Below are positions 16,187 through 21,164 of a DNA stretch of 21,213 bases, piece after piece. The translations under genes and the position numbers were made by a program. The notes under the pieces are model-generated. The model had not been told where the DNA came from. It did not search any database and saw nothing but the letters and a program-made list of their open reading frames with translations. The DNA is from a virus. How positions within the stretch are numbered: position 1 is the stretch's first letter; every line of letters begins with the position of its first letter. The stretch covers positions 1 to 21,213 of the IMG/VR virus record IMGVR_UViG_3300047378_000702; one strand, 5' to 3'.

Positions 16187-16729
16187 TTAATTATATATTT
16201 CTTTTGTTGCAAGTACCTGCTGTAAAGTTTGGTTTAAATGTTTAGAACATCCTTGATCTTCTATTATTGCTTTGATAACAGAATTACTTATGGTGTAGAA
16301 CATTGCGATCATTACAGCGTCACTTCCTTTTACAAATTCTTTTAATATTTTATCGTGGTTAGTTTTTAGATCTTCATATTTTCCTTTCATAGTTACATAA
16401 TCACTTAAGAATTCAGTAGAATCTATTTTGCTTTGCAGTTCTACGCTGTCCATTAAAGTAACTACAGCCTCATAATTAGTTCTAAATTCTCGATCTGTTG
16501 CTATAAGGCTATCAAATTGTCTGCATCCATATAGAACGGTAGCGTGATCTTTACCTACTAGCCTGCCTATTCTCATAAATGTAAGGTTTAAAAACTCCCT
16601 GCAAATTTTGAATAACATAAACCTGGCATCTACATTATGCCTGTATCTATCCTTTGCTAGTGGGTCTGCATTTGTAACTTGTCTTATTACTTTTACAATC
16701 GTGCTGATATCGTTTTCTAATAACGTCAT
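16187..16729 (-). CDS. DnaA domain IV-like DNA-binding protein with coiled coil
   Basis: A 180-residue protein. Residues about 33-75 contain VDARFMLFKICREFLNLTF, then IGRLVGKDHATVLYGCRQF. This matches the DnaA C-terminal domain, where the signature G-(R/K)-D-H-(S/T/A)-T-V binds DnaA boxes (here Gly59, Lys60, Asp61, His62, Thr64, Val65). No AAA+ ATPase domain is present. Residues 90-145 are helical and probably coiled coil (MKGKYEDLKTNHDKILKEF). It may bind the phage origin or host DnaA boxes, or compete with host DnaA. The motif is seen; the function is inferred. Confidence 0.75.
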   Translation of the reverse strand: MTLLENDISTIVKVIRQVTNADPLAKDRYRHNVDARFMLFKICREFLNLTFMRIGRLVGKDHATVLYGCRQFDSLIATDREFRTNYEAVVTLMDSVELQSKIDSTEFLSDYVTMKGKYEDLKTNHDKILKEFVKGSDAVMIAMFYTISNSVIKAIIEDQGCSKHLNQTLQQVLATKEIYN

Positions 16730-16757
16730 TGTTTGTTGGTTTTAAAAGGGTTTTGTT

Positions 16758-17063
16758 TTATGCGTTTTGTAATACACTTTTTCCTATCTCTTGCGAAATA
16801 TTCCAGGGATCATTCCAAAATTCTTTAGATCTGTGCATAGATCCATATTCATTGGATGATACTTGGTACCTGGAGGGTACTGTTACAAAAATATTTATCT
16901 TAATTGAATGGTATGGTAGGTGACATGCCCCGCTTCGTAATGCTTTCTTACACTTTTTTGTGGTTTCTCCACCTATTTTCCATGCCTCTCCTGAATTGAT
17001 GAGGTCTTGAATCTCTTGGTAATTGAATTGCTTTTGCAACTCTTTTATTTTACGTTCGTTCAT
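16758..17063 (-). CDS. Hypothetical protein (101 aa)
   Basis: A 101-residue protein starting MNERKIKELQKQFNYQEIQD, with the segment SGACHLPYHSIKI and the end FWNDPWNISQEIGK. The pattern 'EIQDLINSGEAWKIGG ... LRSGACHLP ... VPSRYQV' resembles a small uncharacterised protein I associate with Bacteroidetes phages and prophages, of unknown function. The upstream spacer carries the hairpin and direct repeat at 17096-17130; 28 bases separate its stop from the DnaA-like gene. Confidence 0.7.
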   Translation of the reverse strand: MNERKIKELQKQFNYQEIQDLINSGEAWKIGGETTKKCKKALRSGACHLPYHSIKINIFVTVPSRYQVSSNEYGSMHRSKEFWNDPWNISQEIGKSVLQNA

Positions 17064-17095
17064 AATAGTAGTTTTTTTTTTCAGTGTAAATTATC

Positions 17096-17130
17096 GTCTG
17101 ACAGGGCTAAATTAACAATTTAGTCTGACA
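17096..17130. repeat. Direct repeat enclosing a small hairpin
   Basis: GTCTGACA occurs at 17096-17103 and again at 17123-17130, enclosing an inverted repeat CTAAATT AAC AATTTAG (17107-17123). The second copy contains the last codons and stop of the 17120-17302 gene. No T-run follows, so a terminator is unlikely. It may be a protein-binding or RNA element in the leader of the next gene. Confidence 0.4.
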
Positions 17131-17302
17131 TACCAAAATAATTTATATCCGAAATTGAATCATCGTTCACCTGGGGGTGACCAAATAAATCCTGTTTACC
17201 TCTTATGTTATGGAATAAGGTAGATATAAAGTCTTCGCTTGCTCCAGGGTATAACAATCTTAATTGTTCTTTTAATTCTTGATCGGCTTTTCTAAATGAC
17301 AT
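17120..17302 (-). CDS. Small hypothetical protein (60 aa)
   Basis: A 60-residue protein beginning MSFRKADQELKEQLRLLYPG, mainly helical, ending in an acidic stretch (DDSISDINYFGMSD). It starts six bases after the preceding gene's stop. It contains one of the recurrent GGTCACCCC sequences (as G-H-P). No family recognised. Confidence 0.65.
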   Translation of the reverse strand: MSFRKADQELKEQLRLLYPGASEDFISTLFHNIRGKQDLFGHPQVNDDSISDINYFGMSD

Positions 17303-17308
17303 GATAAA

Positions 17309-17542
17309 TTATTTTTTAAAGTTAAAGTTCTCTTGATTTCTTAAGTCTTGTTTCTCTCTTATAGATATAACATTATCCATATAGCCTTTAGTTTCTAAGA
17401 CTAGTTCTTTGACCTGTTCTAATTGCTTTTCAACTTCGTTTAGATAGATTAAAGATCTGTTCGGTTCGTATTTATATTTCCTGGAGATGGTATCTAAAAT
17501 GTTTCTCTCCAAAAACTTTCCCATTTTTATATTGCTTGACAT
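17309..17542 (-). CDS. Small coiled-coil hypothetical protein (77 aa)
   Basis: A 77-residue charged protein. The middle (IYLNEVEKQLEQVKELVLET) has heptad-like spacing of Leu and Val, suggesting a coiled coil and probable dimerisation. The start is two bases after the stop of the 17545-17904 gene. Unknown function in the early operon. Confidence 0.65.
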   Translation of the reverse strand: MSSNIKMGKFLERNILDTISRKYKYEPNRSLIYLNEVEKQLEQVKELVLETKGYMDNVISIREKQDLRNQENFNFKK

Positions 17543-17544
17543 AA

Positions 17545-17904
17545 TTAATCGTTTAATTTTTTAAATTGTAATACTAGATTATCTTTCCAATGATCCTTAT
17601 CGTTGAGGTATTCATCTATGATCTTATTAACTAAAGGAATTTCCTCTACTCCAAGGGTAGATAGTTTTGTTACCAAGGCATCAATATGATTTTGAATATT
17701 CATAAAAAACTCCTCATCATTCTCAGCAAACTTGTTGACGTACTTCTCAATCTCCTTTTCCAATTCAAGTTCTGCCTGCTTTACTTTATGTTTTAATGAG
17801 TGTTTAAAAATCTTTGTGTCTTTAAGATCATCAAATGCCTCTAACATTAATTGTCCGTAGATAACCGCTTTGGTTATGCTGTAAAATACTTCTTGTTTTT
17901 CCAT
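17545..17904 (-). CDS. Helical hypothetical protein (119 aa)
   Basis: A 119-residue, highly charged, mostly helical protein (KQAELELEKEIEKYVNKFAE). The start overlaps the stop of the zinc-ribbon gene by one base (TAATG), so its translation is coupled to that gene. No family recognised. Confidence 0.7.
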   Translation of the reverse strand: MEKQEVFYSITKAVIYGQLMLEAFDDLKDTKIFKHSLKHKVKQAELELEKEIEKYVNKFAENDEEFFMNIQNHIDALVTKLSTLGVEEIPLVNKIIDEYLNDKDHWKDNLVLQFKKLND

Positions 17905-18488
17905 TATTTTAGTGATGTTTTTAATTGTTCTCTTGTCATTCCATATTCGTTTTCAAGCCAATCTAAAAATGTTTCTTCGTCTTTAGATCTTACTAAAATA
18001 GAAGTGGCCTGAGAAAATACATTGCTTGTTATACTTGATACGATTGATACTGCTACAGGGCATTCAGAGTTTTCTCCTATAATTTCATGGACTAAATCGT
18101 TAAACTTATGCTTCCAGGAAACATCTTCCCAATATCCTGTAGTCCATCCGCTTTCTATATCTTTCCATCCTTCCTTGAATTCAACGTCCATATAACCTCT
18201 CCATGCATTTGAATTTACCCATTTGCAATCTTTTACAGGTTGGTGATCCTCATCATCATCAGAATAAATTTCTTCGTAGTATGTATTGAATGCCTTCCCT
18301 ATTTCATGCGGGTAATAATATTTTTTTGTCTCCTGATCTTGGGGTGACCATGTCTGAATTACAGTAGAGCGATTAAAAGCCTCGTAATAGCATTCTTCAC
18401 ATAGGATCTCATCGTTACGGTCGTATTGATAAAAATCTAGATCTTGATCTATCTCTTGCTCGCAGCAATCACAAAAATTTTTTTTCAT
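17904..18488 (-). CDS. Zinc-ribbon hypothetical protein behind hammerhead ribozyme 1 (194 aa)
   Basis: A 194-residue protein whose N-terminus carries paired cysteines, CDCCEQE (residues 6-9) and CEECY (from about residue 30), fitting a small zinc ribbon. The rest is acidic and rich in Trp and Tyr. The frame is open upstream to an ATG at 18587, but that 33-residue extension would be translated from the ribozyme core, and ribozyme cleavage would remove its start. The ATG at 18488 has the usual leader (AAAACTGAAACA) and lies 26 nt after the predicted cut. Function unknown. Confidence 0.75.
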   Translation of the reverse strand: MKKNFCDCCEQEIDQDLDFYQYDRNDEILCEECYYEAFNRSTVIQTWSPQDQETKKYYYPHEIGKAFNTYYEEIYSDDDEDHQPVKDCKWVNSNAWRGYMDVEFKEGWKDIESGWTTGYWEDVSWKHKFNDLVHEIIGENSECPVAVSIVSSITSNVFSQATSILVRSKDEETFLDWLENEYGMTREQLKTSLK

Positions 18489-18509
18489 TGTTTCAGTTTT
18501 TATTATTAT

Positions 18510-18595
18510 ACAAAGACGAGGGAGCCAAAAATCATGGAGTCGTTCAAAACATTTCTCCCTCGTTTCGCCTGAGTTACACAGGCTCATCAGTTTGC
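18510..18595 (-). ncRNA. Hammerhead ribozyme 1 (type I), long stem III
   Basis: Minus-strand order: stem I 5' arm GCAAA, core CTGATGA (complement of 18584-18590), stem II GCCTG / CAGGC with a 7-nt loop, GAAA, stem III ACGAGGGAG / CTCCCTCGT with a 30-nt loop (complement of 18525-18554), then the cleavage-site C. Stem I 3' arm is TTTGT. Cleavage is predicted between 18515 and 18514. All invariant hammerhead residues are present. The 3' end of the 18574-18717 gene overlaps the core, and its TAA lies in loop II. The next ATG (18488) is 26 nt downstream of the cut. Confidence 0.93.
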
Positions 18596-18717
18596 TTTTT
18601 CTTTTTTGTAGGTTTCAGGTAAACTATATACCCTTCATCTTTTAAAAGATCTTTTGCTTTTGCTACCTTTCTCTGTTGAGATCTGTAGTGTTCAAATATT
18701 TCATTAGTTATAGCCAT
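18574..18717 (-). CDS. Small basic protein whose 3' end overlaps ribozyme 1 (47 aa)
   Basis: A 47-residue protein (MAITNEIFEHYRSQQRKVAK...) with a helical basic middle and a Lys-rich tail. The last codons (Q-T-D-E-P-V) are spelled by the hammerhead core CTGATGA and stem II, and the stop is in loop II. Coding and catalytic RNA therefore share bases. It begins 10 bases after the stop of the 18728-19039 gene. Family not recognised. Confidence 0.65.
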   Translation of the reverse strand: MAITNEIFEHYRSQQRKVAKAKDLLKDEGYIVYLKPTKKKKQTDEPV

Positions 18718-18727
18718 AGTTTAGATT

Positions 18728-19039
18728 TTAGTATGCACTTATTGGCATAGATTGATTTTGTTCAAATGTTTGCTCTAGTTCTTCACCTTGTAAATAAATT
18801 GGTGCTGTCATCCTGTGCATGATCTTTGCTAAACTGTCTGCAAGATCTACCAGGAAATCATCCTGCTGCCAATCTGTTATAGTACAATCGTTTCCGATCC
18901 TTCCTAGTATCCCGCCTCCTAAATAGTTTTGGTAGGCTGTCATTTTTTCTCCTGGGTAACCTTGGTTTTCTAGGCAGATCTCTATACCTCCGCCTCTTGT
19001 AGTTACTTTTTGTCTGATAATATTAAAACGAGTCTTCAT
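18728..19039 (-). CDS. Hypothetical protein (103 aa)
   Basis: A 103-residue protein (MKTRFNIIRQKVTTRGGG...) with a glycine-rich middle (YLGGGILGRIGND) and an acidic Gln-rich end. The start lies inside the preceding small gene, overlapping by 17 nt. Predicted mixed alpha/beta. Function unknown. Confidence 0.7.
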   Translation of the reverse strand: MKTRFNIIRQKVTTRGGGIEICLENQGYPGEKMTAYQNYLGGGILGRIGNDCTITDWQQDDFLVDLADSLAKIMHRMTAPIYLQGEELEQTFEQNQSMPISAY

Positions 19040-19190
19040 TATATGTGATTTTTATTGGTTCTATTTTAAATGTTTTGCAAAGTTTGTTGTACGTTTCTAG
19101 TCCTGAGGATGACATTCTTTGGGCCTCCCAACCAAGATCTATAATTTGATCCTGGATTTCTGCTAGTTTTTTTGATGTGATTACAGCCAT
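19023..19190 (-). CDS. Small helical hypothetical protein (55 aa)
   Basis: A 55-residue protein (MAVITSKKLAEIQDQIIDLG...) fitting exactly between its neighbours. The ATG overlaps the upstream stop by one base (TAATG), and the end overlaps the next gene by 17 nt. The coupling at both ends supports a real gene. No family recognised. Confidence 0.65.
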   Translation of the reverse strand: MAVITSKKLAEIQDQIIDLGWEAQRMSSSGLETYNKLCKTFKIEPIKITYNEDSF

Positions 19191-19597
19191 TATGAATTGT
19201 ATTTTAAAGTGAAGTAGATCATGTCTAACAATTCATCCTTTGGTTCATCCAAATCAATGATGCTCATAATCTCGTCAATTACTCTCATCATTCCTTTACC
19301 TTCGGCAGCATCGTGTGAGTCTCCTGCATCAAGTAATTCCTGGGCCTGTTCTTCTAGGCTGTAACGATTTGGGGTGACCTCCTCTTCATTCTCAACCCAA
19401 GGACATGCCTTATTGTATAGAGAGAGAGCAAGATCTTTATTACCTATAGCAGTCATAAGAATGTTTAACTCGTTACGCTGTGCTGTACCTCTTCGATATA
19501 CTCCAGGATCCTCAGATCTTTGATAATGCCAATCATGACTGTTAAGAGCGTTTTGTAATTTCATGATCGCTTGTAATTTTTGAATTTCAGTTTGCAT
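19190..19597 (-). CDS. Hypothetical early protein following ribozyme 2 (135 aa)
   Basis: A 135-residue acidic, mainly helical protein (MQTEIQKLQAIMKLQNALNS...). The ATG is 26 nt after the predicted cut of hammerhead 2, with an A-rich leader. It carries one GGTCACCCC sequence (as E-V-T-P). The small-protein gene 19023-19190 is translationally coupled to its end. Function unknown. Confidence 0.72.
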   Translation of the reverse strand: MQTEIQKLQAIMKLQNALNSHDWHYQRSEDPGVYRRGTAQRNELNILMTAIGNKDLALSLYNKACPWVENEEEVTPNRYSLEEQAQELLDAGDSHDAAEGKGMMRVIDEIMSIIDLDEPKDELLDMIYFTLKYNS

Positions 19598-19618
19598 TGT
19601 AATAGTTTTTTTAGTTAT

Positions 19619-19672
19619 ACAAAGACGCTCCGCAGAGCGTTTCGCCTGGATCTCACAGGCTCATCAGTTTGT
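19619..19672 (-). ncRNA. Hammerhead ribozyme 2 (type I)
   Basis: Minus-strand order: stem I 5' arm ACAAA, CTGATGA (complement of 19661-19667), stem II GCCTG / CAGGC with loop TGAGATC, GAAA, stem III ACGCTC / GAGCGT capped by TGCG (a UNCG-type tetraloop), cleavage-site C, stem I 3' arm TTTGT. Cut predicted between 19624 and 19623. The ribozyme starts on the base directly after the TAA of the 47-residue membrane protein gene. The next ATG (19597) is 26 nt downstream of the cut. Stem I can continue past one A-A mismatch. Confidence 0.96.
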
Positions 19673-19816
19673 TTATCCCAGGTATCCAAAACTTGCGTTA
19701 GGATCTACACCTTCTGTTACCAGGTGAAAGACTAGCATTGTAAATGTTAGTGCCCATAGTGTGAATAAAGATCCTAAAAGGCTATTGATTACGATTGATT
19801 GAATTTTGTTTAACAT
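19673..19816 (-). CDS. Small single-pass membrane protein (47 aa)
   Basis: A 47-residue protein with one hydrophobic helix at residues about 13-33 (LLGSLFTLWALTFTMLVFHL), a short basic N-terminus and an acidic end. The leader AAACTGAAAATC before the ATG is the same as before the 86-residue gene at 20757-21017. Its stop touches hammerhead 2. It may act on the host membrane early in infection, or in superinfection exclusion; this is a guess from topology. Confidence 0.65.
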   Translation of the reverse strand: MLNKIQSIVINSLLGSLFTLWALTFTMLVFHLVTEGVDPNASFGYLG

Positions 19817-19842
19817 GATTTTCAGTTTAGATTATTTATTAA

Positions 19843-19983
19843 TTAATTAAAGTTTGTAAGGTTCATTAGATCAGATTGTCTCTCAATAAGATCCATAGCG
19901 GATAGCAATGCTAGTCCTAAGAAAGTAATTGCTATTCCAACTACTGTTGCGATTAGTACTAATTTTAATTTTGATTTTGACAT
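19843..19983 (-). CDS. Small single-pass membrane protein following ribozyme 3 (46 aa)
   Basis: A 46-residue protein with a basic N-terminus (MSKSKLKLV) and a hydrophobic helix (VLIATVVGIAITFLGLALL), then a polar tail. The ATG is 27 nt after the predicted cut of hammerhead 3. A second small membrane protein follows after a 26-nt leader, so the 387-nt RNA released between cuts 3 and 2 would encode two membrane proteins. Function unknown. Confidence 0.65.
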   Translation of the reverse strand: MSKSKLKLVLIATVVGIAITFLGLALLSAMDLIERQSDLMNLTNFN

Positions 19984-20005
19984 TTTATTTATTTTAAATT
20001 ATTTG

Positions 20006-20053
20006 ACAATGACGCTTCGCAGCGTTTCGATCATAAAGATCTCATCAGATTGC
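20006..20053 (-). ncRNA. Hammerhead ribozyme 3 (type I), divergent stem II
   Basis: Minus-strand order: stem I 5' arm GCAAT, CTGATGA (complement of 20042-20048), stem II GATC / GATC with loop TTTAT, GAAA, stem III ACGCT / AGCGT capped by the GNRA tetraloop GCGA, cleavage-site C, stem I 3' arm ATTGT (one G-U pair). Cut predicted between 20011 and 20010. Stem II is unlike the GCCTG stem of the other copies yet still pairs. The TGA of the 84-residue gene lies within CTGATGA. The next ATG (19983) is 27 nt downstream of the cut. Confidence 0.94.
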
Positions 20054-20299
20054 CTGGTATAATTCTTTATCTACCTGCATCCATAAATTGTAAACATAGT
20101 TGTAGTTGGTGCCTAACATGTCGGCAAGGTGTTGAAATAATCTCTCTCTAATTAGACTGTCTTCTACACCAATGATGATGTACACGTTACCTCCTCTATG
20201 TAAGCAATCCATTAAGCATACAAAAGTTGTTAAGTTGATTTTAGATCCCATATCATCTGTTGGGTAATTTTCCTGGTAGAATTTTCTTAATGTTAACAT
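20045..20299 (-). CDS. Hypothetical early protein between ribozymes 4 and 3 (84 aa)
   Basis: An 84-residue protein (MLTLRKFYQENYPTDDMGSK...) with a hydrophobic central strand region (GNVYIIIGVED). The start is 29 nt after the predicted cut of hammerhead 4, and its stop codon is inside the core of hammerhead 3. The two ribozymes would release it as a monocistronic RNA of 318 nt. No family recognised. Confidence 0.72.
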   Translation of the reverse strand: MLTLRKFYQENYPTDDMGSKINLTTFVCLMDCLHRGGNVYIIIGVEDSLIRERLFQHLADMLGTNYNYVYNLWMQVDKELYQAI

Positions 20300-20323
20300 C
20301 GGTTTTAGTTTAAATTAATTTTC

Positions 20324-20377
20324 GATTAGACATCCCGAAGGATGTTTCGCCTGGATCTCACAGGCTCATCAGTAATC
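20324..20377 (-). ncRNA. Hammerhead ribozyme 4 (type I)
   Basis: Minus-strand order: stem I 5' arm GATTA, CTGATGA (complement of 20366-20372), stem II GCCTG / CAGGC with loop TGAGATC, GAAA, stem III ACATCC / GGATGT capped by a TTCG tetraloop, cleavage-site C, stem I 3' arm TAATC. Cut predicted between 20329 and 20328. Stems I and III differ from copy 2 at paired positions while stem II and its loop are identical. It starts on the base directly after the TAA of the 92-residue gene. The next ATG (20299) is 29 nt downstream of the cut. Confidence 0.96.
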
Positions 20378-20656
20378 TTATGCTCTCGCAATTATCGAGT
20401 CCAAGGTGTCTGCAATTGCATGTAGATCTCGAAGGATCATAATATCGTGTGAGTATAGACGATTGGCCTCTGATCTTAAATTTGTGTAGTAGTAACCGTC
20501 ATAGATACCGTAAAGAGAATTTACCAGGTCACTTGCTCTGAAGCCTCCGTTACTTATTTTGTTGATCGTAGTTTGGATGAAAGACATCATCATTGGGTTA
20601 AATGTTGTTTGTCTATCGAATCTGTTGAAGGCTGTGAAATAGTTTGAATTTGTCAT
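20378..20656 (-). CDS. Hypothetical early protein (92 aa)
   Basis: A 92-residue protein (MTNSNYFTAFNRFDRQTTFN...), mainly helical with a Tyr-rich middle (YGIYDGYYYTNL). The leader AATTTAAACTAAAATAAAA before the ATG is typical for this operon. Its TAA directly borders hammerhead 4. Family not recognised. Confidence 0.72.
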   Translation of the reverse strand: MTNSNYFTAFNRFDRQTTFNPMMMSFIQTTINKISNGGFRASDLVNSLYGIYDGYYYTNLRSEANRLYSHDIMILRDLHAIADTLDSIIARA

Positions 20657-20684
20657 TTTTATTTTAGTTTAAATTAATTAGTTA

Positions 20685-20753
20685 TTAGTAATTGTTACTT
20701 CTCATGAAGGTTGCAAATAATGCGATTGGTATTGCTAGTGCTATTAAGATCAT
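20685..20753 (-). CDS. Very small hydrophobic peptide (22 aa)
   Basis: A 22-codon ORF, MILIALAIPIALFATFMRSN followed by NY, starting three bases after the stop of the 86-residue gene. It is almost entirely a hydrophobic helix with a polar end, like small phage membrane peptides. The position fills the gap to the next leader, and nothing else is visible there. Too short to be certain. Confidence 0.45.
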   Translation of the reverse strand: MILIALAIPIALFATFMRSNNY

Positions 20754-20756
20754 GGC

Positions 20757-21017
20757 TTATTGGTTTAAGGTTAATGATTCCTGGTAAACATCTGTCATTT
20801 GTAACCATCCATGAACAGACATGTATAGATCACGCTTAGAAGTGTGAAAGTCATAAACCTTATTTGATCTAGCGTTAAAAGACATTGTGTCGTGGTAAGC
20901 AATTCCTAGTTTTAAAACAGACATTTGAAATTTGATGTCTTCGATGTTTAGGAAAGAAAGTCTTGAAGTGTTAGACTTTACTGTTTGTGTTGCTGTAGTT
21001 GAAATTTGTACTCTCAT
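20757..21017 (-). CDS. First gene of the early operon, hypothetical (86 aa)
   Basis: An 86-residue protein (MRVQISTTATQTVKSNTSRL...) of mixed structure and unknown family. The ATG lies 38 nt after the TATATTTG box, giving a leader of about 30-35 nt with AAAACTGAAAATC directly before the start. It is probably made earliest and most strongly in this operon. Confidence 0.7.
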   Translation of the reverse strand: MRVQISTTATQTVKSNTSRLSFLNIEDIKFQMSVLKLGIAYHDTMSFNARSNKVYDFHTSKRDLYMSVHGWLQMTDVYQESLTLNQ

Positions 21018-21055
21018 GATTTTCAGTTTTAATTAATAATGTTTGAACGATGGTA

Positions 21056-21088
21056 CAAATATATAGAATTATTTTGTTAACATCCAAA
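21056..21088 (-). promoter_or_regulatory. Early promoter (Bacteroidetes type) with operator-like sequence
   Basis: On the minus strand TTTG (complement of 21085-21088) is followed after 21 bases by TATATTTG (complement of 21056-21063), fitting the Bacteroidetes -33 TTTG / -7 TAnnTTTG arrangement. The upstream GTTAAYAAAAT sequence is shared with the minus promoter at 14830-14837. The bases just downstream, TACCATCGTTC, cover the expected start site and recur at 14817-14827 in opposite orientation, suggesting an operator. Confidence 0.72.
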
Positions 21089-21164
21089 TGTGAATTAAAA
21101 AAAAATCGTCATTTCGGCTGTCGTAACCTGTAAAACCTAGGAAAAAAAATTTAAAAAAAGTTTT

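Noticed and set aside
18489-18587. N-terminal extension of the zinc-ribbon gene from an ATG at 18587
   Set aside because: It runs through the hammerhead ribozyme core, would be separated from the rest by cleavage, and the ATG at 18488 has a normal leader.
18510-20377. CRISPR array or simple transposon repeats
   Set aside because: Copies are irregularly spaced, differ in stems with compensatory changes, and fold into hammerheads; no spacers, cas genes or transposase are seen.
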